Of a DNA stretch of 64,000 nt, positions 33,099 to 42,193 are shown piece after piece. Within the stretch, counting starts at the first letter, position 1. Each line of letters starts with the position of its first letter. Below the pieces are notes generated by a model, which saw only the letters and a program-made list of their open reading frames with translations, did no database searches and was not told the DNA's origin. This stretch comes from JAGXKT01 sp964531695 (GTDB lineage: Bacteria; Planctomycetota; Phycisphaerae; SM23-33). The position numbers were made by a program, and so were the translations under genes. The stretch spans positions 124,001 through 188,000 of the forward strand of contig CAZHEH010000002.1 of NCBI GenBank assembly GCA_964531695.1. Direction: 5' to 3'.

Positions 33099-33163
33099 CC
33101 ATCGAATCGTTCGGAACGCATGGCAATCCGGCCCAGCCCGGCGGACCGCCGTCGCAAAAACCC

Positions 33164-33191
33164 TTGCAGGCCCGAGAGGCCGTGATAGAAT
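33164..33191 (+). promoter_or_regulatory. Putative promoter of the rpsP-trmD-rplS operon
   Basis: TTGCAG (33164-33169) and TAGAAT (33186-33191) are 16 bases apart, each 4-5 of 6 to consensus, with transcription expected near 33198, 60 bases before rpsP. It is divergent from the tmRNA promoter. Confidence 0.5.
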
Positions 33192-33259
33192 AATCGGCTC
33201 GCCTGATGCGAAGACGGCTAGCATGCGCCCCCGCGGTGGGGGCGACGGAGACGTGATAC

Positions 33260-33517
33260 GTGGCAGTTAAGCTGAGACTGAAGAGATTCGGCCGGCGACA
33301 CCGGAGCTTCTACCGCCTGAACGCCATCGACGGGCGTAGCCCGCGCGACGGGCGCGTCATCGAGGAACTGGGCTGGTACGACCCGGAGGCCCGGGACGCG
33401 GAGAACCGCAGCTCGCTGAACCGCGAGCGGATCGAGCACTGGCTGAGCGTCGGCGCCGTTCCGACCCAGACGGTCAGCGACCTGCTCCGTCGGCACGGGA
33501 TCTCCGCCGGCCGGTAG
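33260..33517 (+). CDS. rpsP: Ribosomal protein bS16
   Basis: An 85-residue small-subunit protein. The N-terminal AVKLRLKRFGRRHRSFYRLN and PRDGRVIEELGWYDP blocks are diagnostic of S16, followed by RIEHWLSVGAVPTQTVSDLL. GTG 33260 is preceded by GGAG about 9 bases upstream. It heads rpsP-trmD-rplS; rimM, which usually lies between rpsP and trmD, is absent from the 16-base gap. Confidence 0.97.
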   Translation: MAVKLRLKRFGRRHRSFYRLNAIDGRSPRDGRVIEELGWYDPEARDAENRSSLNRERIEHWLSVGAVPTQTVSDLLRRHGISAGR

Positions 33518-33533
33518 GCCCCGCGGGGTCCGG

Positions 33534-34274
33534 ATGCCGCTGCGGATCGACATCCTCACGCTGTTCTGCGAGATGTTCGACGGCTTTCTGGCCGCGAGCA
33601 TCGTGGGGCGTGCGATCCGCAACGGGCTCGTCGAGGTTCATCGGACGAACATCCGGGACTTCGCGCGGGATTCCTACGGCACGGTGGACGACAAGCCCTT
33701 CGGCGGCGGCGTGGGCATGGTGCTGATGTGCGGGCCGGTGTACGACGCCGTCGAGGCCGTCCGGCCGCGGCATGAGGACCCGGGAACGGTCGTCTTGCTG
33801 ACGCCGCAGGGCCGGCCGCTGAGCCAGCCGCTCGTGCAGGATCTCTCGCGTCGGCAGCGGCTGATTCTCGTGGCCGGGCACTACGAGGGCTTCGACGAGC
33901 GAATCCGAACCGGGCTGGCCGACGTCGAGGTGAGCATCGGCGATTTCGTCCTCTCGGGCGGCGAGGTGGCGGCCATGGCGGTCATCGACGCGGTGACGCG
34001 GCTGCTGCCCGGCGCGCTGGGCAAGGACGAGTCGCCCGTCGAGGAGTCCTTCAGCGAAGGCCTGCTGGAGTATCCGCAATACACGCGTCCGCGGGAGTTC
34101 CGCGGCATGCGGGTGCCGGACGTGCTGCTGTCCGGCGATCACAAGCGAATCGCCGAATGGCGGGCGGAGCAGTCGCAGTTGCGAACGATGCAGCGCCGCC
34201 CGGAGTTGTGGCAGAGCCACGAGCGCCGCCGCGGCGACGGCCGCGAGACGAGCGAGACGGGAGACCGACCGTGA
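33534..34274 (+). CDS. trmD: TrmD, tRNA (guanine37-N1)-methyltransferase
   Basis: TrmD methylates G37 next to the anticodon to keep the reading frame. The 246-residue SPOUT (trefoil-knot) enzyme shows RIDILTLFCEMF, a KPFGGGVGMVL segment, LILVAGHYEGFDERI, VSIGDFVLSGGEVAAM and YPQYTRP. The C-terminal tail is Arg/Glu-rich. The stop overlaps the rplS start as GTGA. Confidence 0.97.
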   Translation: MPLRIDILTLFCEMFDGFLAASIVGRAIRNGLVEVHRTNIRDFARDSYGTVDDKPFGGGVGMVLMCGPVYDAVEAVRPRHEDPGTVVLLTPQGRPLSQPLVQDLSRRQRLILVAGHYEGFDERIRTGLADVEVSIGDFVLSGGEVAAMAVIDAVTRLLPGALGKDESPVEESFSEGLLEYPQYTRPREFRGMRVPDVLLSGDHKRIAEWRAEQSQLRTMQRRPELWQSHERRRGDGRETSETGDRP

Positions 34275-34702
34275 GCCAGGAATTGCTGAGAAAAGCCGCC
34301 CAGTCGAGCATGAAGAGCGAGGTGCCCGATTTCGGCATCGGCGACACGGTGAACGTGTCCGTCCGGATCGTCGAGGGCGACAAGGAGCGCATCCAGGTCT
34401 TCAAGGGTGTGCTGATCGCGCGGCGGGGCAGCGGCGTGTCCGAGACGATCACGGTGCGTCGGATGGTCGGCAACGAGGGCGTCGAGCGCGTCTTCCCGAT
34501 CCACAGCCCGAAGGTCGCGGACATCCAGGTCGTGCGCGAGGGCGACGTCCGTCGCGCGAAGCTGTACTACCTGCGGGACCGGGTCGGCAAGGCCACGCGG
34601 ATCACCGAGCGCAAGGGCGCGTCCCGACGCAACCGGCCGCAGAAGTTTGATACCGGCGAGCCCGCGGCTGAAGAGAAGCCCGAGGCCGAAGCGCAGAAGT
34701 AG
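34271..34702 (+). CDS. rplS: Ribosomal protein bL19
   Basis: A 143-residue large-subunit protein at the 30S-50S interface. FGIGDTVNVSVRIVEGDKER, GVLIARRGSGVSETITVRR and GVERVFPIHSPKVADIQV are typical. After the core (about residue 115) a tail FDTGEPAAEEKPEAEAQK adds an acidic extension absent from most L19 proteins. GTG 34271 makes a GTGA overlap with trmD. Confidence 0.96.
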   Translation: MSQELLRKAAQSSMKSEVPDFGIGDTVNVSVRIVEGDKERIQVFKGVLIARRGSGVSETITVRRMVGNEGVERVFPIHSPKVADIQVVREGDVRRAKLYYLRDRVGKATRITERKGASRRNRPQKFDTGEPAAEEKPEAEAQK

Positions 34703-34739
34703 GCCGCGGCCGCGCCCGGCCGGACAGGAGCACGCCCGC

Positions 34740-35141
34740 GTGTGGCCCTTTTCGCGCCGCAAGGACGATGACAAGGGACGCCGAGGCGAGCGCCTCGCGC
34801 GCAGGCATCTTCGCGGGAAGGGGATGAAGATCCTTGCGGTCAACTACCGCTGCCCGCGGGGGGAGATCGACCTGATCGCCCTGGACCGCTCCCGGCGCGC
34901 CGAGACGGGGGCCGACACGCTCTGCTTCGTCGAGGTCAAGACGCGGTCATCGGACGAGTACACATCTCCCGAGTCGGCGGTGAATGCCGACAAGCAGCGC
35001 CGAATCAAGAAGGCGGCCGACTACTACCTCGTCAGCCACCCGGCGTCGGAAGGGCTCAATATCCGATTCGACATCGTCGCGGTCGTCCTCCGGCCGGGCG
35101 AGGAGCCGACCATCAGGCATTTGCCGGATGCGTTCCGGTGA
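34740..35141 (+). CDS. YraN/UPF0102 family protein
   Basis: A 133-residue predicted PD-(D/E)XK nuclease-like protein of unknown function that commonly follows rplS (often with rnhB between). Core motifs are GRRGERLARRHLRGKG, CPRGEIDLIALD and CFVEVKTRS. GTG 34740 has an AGGAG ribosome-binding site 10 bases upstream. The gene end overlaps the minus-strand small gene by 29 bases. Confidence 0.9.
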   Translation: MWPFSRRKDDDKGRRGERLARRHLRGKGMKILAVNYRCPRGEIDLIALDRSRRAETGADTLCFVEVKTRSSDEYTSPESAVNADKQRRIKKAADYYLVSHPASEGLNIRFDIVAVVLRPGEEPTIRHLPDAFR

Positions 35142-35379
35142 GGCGCGCGAGATGGTTGGCGTATTCGGCCTCGGTTCCGGGGTTGTGGTGTCCGCTCGCG
35201 ACCAGGCGGGTCCACAGGGTGTTGGCCTCTGCGAGGATCGCCCTCTTTCGCTCTTCGCTGAGCCCCGGTTGGCGGGCCTCCGCCAGCAGGTGCGTCACCC
35301 GCGTGCGGATGGCCTCCAGGTCCGACTCGCGCTCCCGCTCGAGCACGCCGTCCGCGATCTTGTGGAAGAAGTCGCTCAT
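35113..35379 (-). CDS. Small helical protein of unknown function
   Basis: An 88-residue, highly charged protein with Arg/Glu/Leu-rich helices (GVLERERESDLEAIRTRVTH, EERKRAILAEANTLWTRLVA). It has a GAGGG ribosome-binding site 3-8 bases before the ATG and normal GC3 for this genome. It overlaps yraN tail-to-tail. No family recognised. Confidence 0.55.
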   Translation of the reverse strand: MSDFFHKIADGVLERERESDLEAIRTRVTHLLAEARQPGLSEERKRAILAEANTLWTRLVASGHHNPGTEAEYANHLARLTGTHPANA

Positions 35380-35520
35380 ATCGCCCTCGTACCGGCCTCG
35401 GCCCGTTAAGCAGATCGGCCGAACCGGAGCGGGAGTTGAGCCACCGGTTCCAGGAGTCAGCGTTCCCAGCCGTTTCCGCTGATCTCCGCTCCCCTGTCCC
35501 GCCGCGCGGCACCCACGGAC

Positions 35521-36813
35521 CTACCCGTCGTCCTCGTCCGGCCATTCCGGCCTGGCCACGCGGCCCATGAACAGGATCGCGCCCGTGTCCTTGTGGCGGA
35601 TGAGGAACAGGAACGGGTGGTCGGCCGTGAAGACCGCTACCTTCGGCGGTTCCAGCGTTATGGCTTCGGCCTCCATCACCACGGCCGTGGCGGCCGCCGC
35701 CTCGGTGCCGTCCTCGTCCACCGCCACATAGGCCTTGTGCAGCACGGCGTCGATCCACAGCTTCTCGACGTCGGCGATTCCGGTGAAATCCGCCTTGGCC
35801 GGGTTGAACGCGGCCGGCATGCCCATGGAACTGAGCACGTCCTTGAGCCCGAACCGGCTGGTGAACTTCCACTTGGGCATCGTCACCCGGACTTCCTGTG
35901 TTCCGATCGCGTCGAGCCAGCCGGCGAGCTTCTCGCCGGTGAGACCCTTCTCCAACTCCCCCAGCCCGTCGCGCTCTCGCGGCAGGAGGACGACCATGTC
36001 CAGCTCGTTCGCCTTGTAGGGCATGCTCAGGGCCTGGAGCGTGTCGTTCTCCATGTAGCCGAACCGCTCCTGCTGATGCATCATGGGGGTCTCGTAGGAC
36101 TCCTCCTCGCCGGCGTGCCAGTCGCTGTCCTCCGTGGCGTGTTCGTCGAACTGCTCGGCCCAGTCGCTCTTGAAGTACACGGCGTTGGTCAGCACCAGCC
36201 GCGTCAACTCATAGAGCACGCCTTCCGGGATGAGGTCCGTAATCTTGTCGTTCGTCTGCTTCTCGACCCACGTGTTGATCGTGTCGCGCGCTTCTTCCGT
36301 CCGCTTGAAGTCCACCTTGCTGAGCCCGGCGTCGTAGCACTCGCCCGTGAGCGTCAGGAAATCCTCTTTGAACGGGTAGCCCCGCTGGCCCCACAGGGCG
36401 TTGGCCACGTGCAGCTCATAGGCGGGCTTCTCGCCACGCTTCGCCTCGCCGTCCTGGTCGGTCCATACCGTTACCATCCGCGGCTCGTTGAGATCGGCGA
36501 TGAGCCGGGCGAAGCCGTCGTGGATCTTTGCCGGATCGTCCGGGAGATGAAGGGCCGTCTCCATCTGCCCGGCCGTGTCGCCCCGGGCGCCGGCGTAGGT
36601 CATCGCCAGGGCCGTCTGGATGCTCGTCGGCGAGAAAAACAGGTTCCCTTCCTCGCCGGCCAGTCGCTTGTACATGTCCACGGCGAAGGCGTTGCCGGAT
36701 CGGGCAACCCCCTCGGCCGGGTCGTCGGGTCGGGGCTCCTTCGCCTGTGCGGGCGTGCAGCCTACGAACACGGGGGCCCAGGCGAGAATCGGCAGCAGCA
36801 TGCGTAAGCTCAT
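35521..36813 (-). CDS. Lipoprotein serpin
   Basis: A 430-residue serine protease inhibitor of the serpin fold. The lipobox PVFVGC (Cys near residue 19) predicts a membrane-anchored, outward-facing protein. Serpin hallmarks are NLFFSPTSIQTALAMTYAGA, LVLTNAVYFKSDW, the hinge DEDGTEAAAATA (small residues needed for loop insertion, so inhibitory), and FTADHPFLFLIRHKDTGAIL with FMGRVARP. Counting from the hinge places Glu at or near P1 in TAVVMEAEAIT, suggesting a Glu-selective target; this is inference. ATG 36813 has an AAGGAG ribosome-binding site. Confidence 0.93.
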   Translation of the reverse strand: MSLRMLLPILAWAPVFVGCTPAQAKEPRPDDPAEGVARSGNAFAVDMYKRLAGEEGNLFFSPTSIQTALAMTYAGARGDTAGQMETALHLPDDPAKIHDGFARLIADLNEPRMVTVWTDQDGEAKRGEKPAYELHVANALWGQRGYPFKEDFLTLTGECYDAGLSKVDFKRTEEARDTINTWVEKQTNDKITDLIPEGVLYELTRLVLTNAVYFKSDWAEQFDEHATEDSDWHAGEEESYETPMMHQQERFGYMENDTLQALSMPYKANELDMVVLLPRERDGLGELEKGLTGEKLAGWLDAIGTQEVRVTMPKWKFTSRFGLKDVLSSMGMPAAFNPAKADFTGIADVEKLWIDAVLHKAYVAVDEDGTEAAAATAVVMEAEAITLEPPKVAVFTADHPFLFLIRHKDTGAILFMGRVARPEWPDEDDG

Positions 36814-36953
36814 GTCGGTCTCCTTGTCTCTGCGTACGGGGCGCACACGGTCCACGTATACTGTAGACGCTCGGGGCGGCCCGGAGTTCCCGGCACTTCG
36901 CGCCGGCGGCTCGGGCCCTTGCCGCTTGCCGCCGGGCCGCCTACGCTGGCGGC

Positions 36954-37742
36954 ATGGCGGACCTGCGACTCATCGACACCCATTGCCACCTGATCCACGG
37001 CCGGCTGAGAGATCAGGTGGACGACGTGCTCGCACGGGCCCGCGCTGCGGGGGTGGTCGCGTGCCTCTGCGCCGTGGGAGACCTGACGGAGGGCAGGGCG
37101 GCGCTGGGCCTGACCGGGAAGCACCCGAACGTCTGGGCCATGGCCGGCGTTCACCCGCACGACGCCAAGGACGTGCCCGGAGACTACCTCAACCGGCTGG
37201 AGCGGCTCGCGGCCCACGAGCGGAACGTGGCGATCGGGGAGATCGGCCTGGACTACCACTACGAGTACTCCCCCCGCGCGGAGCAGCAGCGGGTGTTTGC
37301 CGAGCAGCTCGCGCTGGCCCGGCGGCTCGGCAAGCCCGTGGTGATCCATACGCGCGAGGCGTTCGGGGATACGCTGGCGATTCTGGCCGAGTCCGGCGTG
37401 GCGGGGGAGGACCTGGTGTTCCACTCGTTCACCGGGGAGGCCGGCCCGACGCGGCGGGTGCTCGACCTCGGGGCGATGGTCAGCTACTCGGGCATCGTCA
37501 CGTTCAAGCGCACGGCCGCCCTGCGCGATGCGGCCGCGATCGTCCCCGACGACAAACTGCTGGTCGAGACGGATGCCCCGTTCCTGTCGCCGGAGCCGGT
37601 CCGCAAGATGCGGACGAATGAGCCGGCGAACGTCGCACACGTCGCGCGCTGCCTGGCCGAGGTCCGCGGCGTGACGGTCGAATCGCTGGCGGATATGACC
37701 ACGGCGAACGCCGTGCGGCGTTTCGGCATCGAGGCGAGATGA
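36954..37742 (+). CDS. TatD-family metal-dependent DNase
   Basis: A 262-residue TIM-barrel hydrolase of the TatD/YcfH family (3'-5' exonuclease or D-aminoacyl-type deacylase activity reported in relatives). Metal ligands are visible in LIDTHCHL, IGEIGLDYHYEY, PVVIHTRE, VFHSFTGEA and LLVETDAPFL. Length is normal. It is divergent from the serpin gene and has no obvious partner, as metG/rsmA often are. Confidence 0.93.
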   Translation: MADLRLIDTHCHLIHGRLRDQVDDVLARARAAGVVACLCAVGDLTEGRAALGLTGKHPNVWAMAGVHPHDAKDVPGDYLNRLERLAAHERNVAIGEIGLDYHYEYSPRAEQQRVFAEQLALARRLGKPVVIHTREAFGDTLAILAESGVAGEDLVFHSFTGEAGPTRRVLDLGAMVSYSGIVTFKRTAALRDAAAIVPDDKLLVETDAPFLSPEPVRKMRTNEPANVAHVARCLAEVRGVTVESLADMTTANAVRRFGIEAR

Positions 37743-37875
37743 GGTCAGGGCTCGACGTTCGGCGTTCGGAGTTCGACGCCCCCGGCCGCACGTTGAACGT
37801 GGAGCCCCGAACGTCGAACACGGTTGGGCCTACACAAGAATTGCCGCGCACGGGGCCCCGTCGTAGAATCAAGCC

Positions 37876-38883
<1,008 letters not shown>

Positions 38884-38895
38884 CCCGAACCGCAA

Positions 38896-39112
38896 CCCCG
38901 GCGCACGACGGACGGTGGTTCCATAATCCCGGAGGGATGCTACGATTCCAGGCCGGGGTGGAAGCCCCGGCGCACGACGGGCGGTGGTTCCAGAATCCCG
39001 GAGGGATGCGACGATTCCAGGCCGGGGTGGAAGCCCCGGCGCACGACGGGCGGTGGTTCCAGAATCCCGGAGGGATGCGACGATTCCAGGCCGGGGTGGC
39101 AACCCCGGCAAC
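38896..39112 (+). repeat. Three tandem copies of a 69-bp repeat
   Basis: Units start at 38896, 38965 and 39034, and a partial unit at 39103; copies differ at few positions. Each carries GCCGGGG..CCCCGGC as a hairpin (centre at the unit boundary) and tcccggagggatgcgacgat. 69 is a multiple of three, so the array is open in one frame (RRFQAGVEAPAHDGRWFQNP), but I do not regard it as coding. It ends 60 bases before the IS200-like gene. Confidence 0.9.
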
Positions 39113-39172
39113 AGGGCGGCATAATCGGGCGGAACCCCGGCAGGGGTGACGCGAAAGAAAGGGGACGGCCAT

Positions 39173-39625
39173 ATGGCCCACACGTTGACGCGGATCGCCT
39201 TGCATTGTGTATTCGGCACGAAGGAACGGCGTCCCGTTCTGGCGGATGAGGTCTCGGACAAGCTGAACACGTACCTGGCCGGCATCGCACGCAATCACGA
39301 CATGCATCTGCTCCGAGCGGGTGGGACGGCGGATCATAGGCACCTTTTGGTGCAGTTTCGTCCGGCCATCAGCACGGCCGAGGGGATGCGGATTCTGAAG
39401 GCGTATTCGTCCCGGTGGCTTCGGGAGACGTTCAGTGAGATGCACAGCTTCGCCTGGCAGACGGGCTACGCGGCATTCGCCGTCAGTCGATCGGCCGAAC
39501 GGCGCGTCGAGCGTTACATTGACGAACAGGTCGAGCATCATCGTAAGATGAGTTTCGAGGAGGAGCTGCTGGCATTGCTGCAGCGCCACGGCGTCGACTA
39601 TGACCCGCGGTTCGTTCTCGGTTGA
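39173..39625 (+). CDS. tnpA: IS200/IS605-like Y1 transposase (REP-associated type)
   Basis: A 150-residue HUH/Y1 transposase. The N-terminus HTLTRIALHCVFGTKERRPV matches the IS200-like family, HRH in TADHRHLLVQF is the metal-binding HUH motif, and VERYIDEQVEHHRKMSFEEE carries the catalytic Tyr, followed by RHGVDYDPRFVLG. It moves single-stranded DNA by Tyr-DNA intermediates. It is flanked on both sides by related GC-rich hairpin repeats, as REP-associated (RAYT) transposases are. ATG 39173 is preceded by AAAGGGG. Confidence 0.9.
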   Translation: MAHTLTRIALHCVFGTKERRPVLADEVSDKLNTYLAGIARNHDMHLLRAGGTADHRHLLVQFRPAISTAEGMRILKAYSSRWLRETFSEMHSFAWQTGYAAFAVSRSAERRVERYIDEQVEHHRKMSFEEELLALLQRHGVDYDPRFVLG

Positions 39626-39639
39626 TCGGCTCACCCCTG

Positions 39640-39952
39640 CCGGGGTTCGCGGTTCGGGTGTGGCCGCGTTGCCGGGGCTTCNNNNNNNNNNNNNNNNNNN
39701 NNNNNNNNNNNNNNNNNNNNNNNNNNNNNNNNNNNNNNNNNNNNNNNNNNNNNNNNNNNNNNNNNNNNNNNNNNNNNNNNNCGCCCCGGCCTGGAATGGC
39801 CTCAGCCCTCCGGGCTTGTGGAATCGGGTGTTGCGACGTTGCCGGGGCTTCCGCCCCGGCCTGGAATGGCCTCAGCCCTCCGGGCTTGTGGAATCGGGTG
39901 TTGCGATGTTGCCGGGGCTTCCGCCCCGGCTTGGCCATGGCCTCGGCCCTCG
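39640..39952 (+). repeat. 70-bp tandem repeat array with a 100-N gap
   Basis: Units with GCCGGGGCTTCCGCCCCGGC hairpins start with a 70-base period (CGCCCCGGC at 39782, 39852, 39922). The 39682-39781 gap lies inside the array, so copy number is unresolved. The hairpin core matches the reverse complement of the upstream 69-bp units, so both arrays belong to one repeat family. No gene is seen from 39626 to the tRNA. Confidence 0.85.
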
Positions 39953-40053
39953 GGGCGTGTGGGAGCGTCAGACTGTCCGTGCCGGCCGTTGGACCTGCGG
40001 CGTTGTGCGTTGGCAGGCGGCGGTTGGCCCCGCGATATTCCGCCCACACGCGC

Positions 40054-40082
40054 TTGACAGGGTCTGCCGCAGGCCGTACATT
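40054..40082 (+). promoter_or_regulatory. sigma70-type promoter TTGACA-17-TACATT
   Basis: A perfect -35 (40054-40059) and a good -10 (40077-40082) at ideal spacing, reading toward tRNA-Gln and glmU. The leader to the tRNA would be about 170 nt. Confidence 0.6.
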
Positions 40083-40262
40083 CTTCCGTCTAGCCGTTGG
40101 CGTCAGTCGTCCCCACGGAGCGCCCCTCGGGTCGAGCGGACCGGAGGGAGCGGGCGAGCGAGGTTGCGGCCGTTCGTTCGGGCTCCGGGGCGATGGGGCG
40201 TGCCGCGACACCTGGGCCGGCGTCCGAGACGCCACGCATGCCGGCCGAGCGATGAGCCATCA

Positions 40263-40334
40263 TACCCGGTGGTGTAATTGGTAACACACGAGGTTTTGGT
40301 CCTCGTATTCCAGGTTCAAGTCCTGGCCGGGTAG
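40263..40334 (+). tRNA. tRNA-Gln (anticodon UUG)
   Basis: The cloverleaf is complete: acceptor TACCCGG/CCGGGTA (7 bp), D stem GTGT/ACAC, anticodon stem CGAGG/CCTCG with loop TTTTGGT (anticodon TTG), variable TATT, T stem CCAGG/CCTGG with loop TTCAAGT, discriminator G. CCA is not encoded. It lies 111 bases upstream of glmU on the same strand. Confidence 0.97.
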
Positions 40335-40445
40335 CGTCCAAACTGCGGATTGCGGATAGAGGAATGCGAATTCGGGGCCGTTGATTTGGCTTGACGACGG
40401 CGGCCCGGCGGGTCCGGACGGCGGCACCCGCACCGAACGGAGAGC

Positions 40446-41204
40446 ATGGCAACGACGGCGATCATACTGGCCGCGGGCAAGGGCACGCGGATGCAGTCGG
40501 ACAAGGCCAAGGTCCTGCACGAGGTCTGCGGCCGTCCGATGCTGGCGTACGTGATCGACGCCTGCCGGGAGGCCGGCTGCGGGAAGCTGCTGGTCGTCGT
40601 GGGGCACCAGGCCGATCGGGTCCGGGCCGCCTTCTCGGGTGACGACGCCGACATCGAGTGGGTCGAGCAGCGGGAGCAGCACGGCACGGGCCACGCGGTG
40701 ATGATGTGCCGCGACCCGTTGGCGGGGCTCTCGGGCCCGGTGCTGGTGCTGGCCGGCGACGGCCCGCTGATCCGCGCCGAGACGCTCGAAGCGCTGCTGG
40801 CCAGGCACCAGGCCGACGGCGCCGCCTGCACGCTGGCCACGAGCATCCTGGACGATCCCGCCCGCTACGGGCGGATCGTGCGGGACGAGCGGGGCGAGCT
40901 CGAGGGCATCGTCGAGTTCCTGGACGCCGACCCCGAGCAGCGGGCGATCCGCGAGGTGAACGTGTCGCTGTACTGCTTCGACGCGGAGGCGCTGCGCGGC
41001 GCGCTCGGGCGGCTCACGAACGACAACGCAAAGGGCGAGTATTACCTGACCGACACGCTGGGCATCCTCAAGGCCGACGGCGCGAAGCTCTCGGCCGTGG
41101 CGGCCGTGCCGCCCGAGGACGTGTTGAGCATCAACACGGTCGATCAACTGGCCGAGGTCGAGCGGGTCATGCGGACGCGGCAGGCCGCGGAGGCGCAGGC
41201 ATGA
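40446..41204 (+). CDS. GlmU-type UDP-GlcNAc pyrophosphorylase, single domain
   Basis: This 252-residue nucleotidyltransferase corresponds to the uridyltransferase half of GlmU, which makes UDP-N-acetylglucosamine from GlcNAc-1-P and UTP. Motifs are ILAAGKGTRMQSDKAKVLHE, EQHGTGHAVMM, LAGDGPLIRAET and NVSLYCFDAEAL. The left-handed beta-helix acetyltransferase domain (about 200 residues) found in full GlmU is absent, and the sequence ends normally with a stop overlapping prs (ATGA). The acetyl step may be encoded elsewhere. A different sugar-1-phosphate cannot be excluded. Confidence 0.88.
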   Translation: MATTAIILAAGKGTRMQSDKAKVLHEVCGRPMLAYVIDACREAGCGKLLVVVGHQADRVRAAFSGDDADIEWVEQREQHGTGHAVMMCRDPLAGLSGPVLVLAGDGPLIRAETLEALLARHQADGAACTLATSILDDPARYGRIVRDERGELEGIVEFLDADPEQRAIREVNVSLYCFDAEALRGALGRLTNDNAKGEYYLTDTLGILKADGAKLSAVAAVPPEDVLSINTVDQLAEVERVMRTRQAAEAQA

Positions 41205-42166
41205 CACCGAACCTCAAGATCTTCGCCGGGCGGGCGAACCCGGAGCTGGCGCGGCGCATCAGCGACTACCTGGGCCTGCCGCTCGGCTCGTGCGAGATCT
41301 CGCCGTTTCCGGACGGCGAGTTGCTCGTGCGGATCGACGAGGACGTGCGCGGGCGGGACGTGTTCGTCGTGCAGCCGACGTGCTCCCCGGTGAACGACAC
41401 GCTGATGGAGTTGCTGATCTGGCTGGATTGCGCTCGTCGGGCCTCTGCGGAGCGGATCACGGCCGTCATTCCGTACTTCGGCTACGCCCGGCAGGACCGC
41501 AAGGATGTGGGGCGGGTGCCGATCACGGCGAAGCTGGCGGCGAACCTGATCACCAAGGCCGGGGCGGACCGCGTGCTGACCATGGACCTGCACGCGGCCC
41601 AGATTCAGGGCTTCTTCGACATTCCCGCCGATAACCTCCAAGCGGAGCCGGTGCTGAGCAAGTTCTTCTCGCACTTGGACGTGGAGGATTTCGTCCTGGT
41701 GAGCCCGGACGTGGGCAACACGAAGTGCGCCCGCGTCTACGCCGACCGGCTGGGGGGCGAACTGGCGATCATCGGCAAGCGCCGCGTCAGCGGGCGGGAC
41801 GTGGAGACCGGCCGGATCATCGGCGAGGTCAAGGGCAAGACCGTGCTGATGATGGACGACATGATCTCGACCGCCGGCACGGTGGCCAAGGCCGCCAAGC
41901 TGTGCAGGGACGAAGGCGCGGACAAGGTCTTCGTCGGCGCGACGCACGGCGTGCTGTGCGGTCCGGCGCTGGAGCGGCTGCGGGAAGCGCCGATCGACGA
42001 GGTCGTCGTCACGGACACGATCCCGGTGTCGCGCGAGAAGATCGACGCGGTCGGCAAGCTGAAGGTCCTGAGCGTCGCCGAGCTGATCGGCGAGGCGATC
42101 CACCGAATCCACAACGACGAATCCGTGAGCAGTCTGTTCACACGGGAAAGCGGCCGCGGGCAATAG
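41201..42166 (+). CDS. prs: Ribose-phosphate pyrophosphokinase
   Basis: PRPP synthase makes phosphoribosyl pyrophosphate for nucleotides, His and Trp. The 321-residue protein has NLKIFAGRANPELA at the start, the flexible loop YARQDRKDVGRVPI, DLHAAQIQGFFDIPADNL, GKRRVSGRDVE and the PRPP loop VLMMDDMISTAGTV. All standard class I features are there. It follows glmU (ATGA overlap) and precedes rplY and pth, the common bacterial order glmU-prs-rplY-pth. Confidence 0.97.
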   Translation: MTPNLKIFAGRANPELARRISDYLGLPLGSCEISPFPDGELLVRIDEDVRGRDVFVVQPTCSPVNDTLMELLIWLDCARRASAERITAVIPYFGYARQDRKDVGRVPITAKLAANLITKAGADRVLTMDLHAAQIQGFFDIPADNLQAEPVLSKFFSHLDVEDFVLVSPDVGNTKCARVYADRLGGELAIIGKRRVSGRDVETGRIIGEVKGKTVLMMDDMISTAGTVAKAAKLCRDEGADKVFVGATHGVLCGPALERLREAPIDEVVVTDTIPVSREKIDAVGKLKVLSVAELIGEAIHRIHNDESVSSLFTRESGRGQ

Positions 42167-42193
42167 CCCGCCCGGCCGCCTGGGAGCATCGCG

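Noticed and set aside
38896..39112. Regular repeats suggesting a CRISPR array
   Set aside because: Units are contiguous 69-bp tandem copies without unique spacers, and no cas gene is present.
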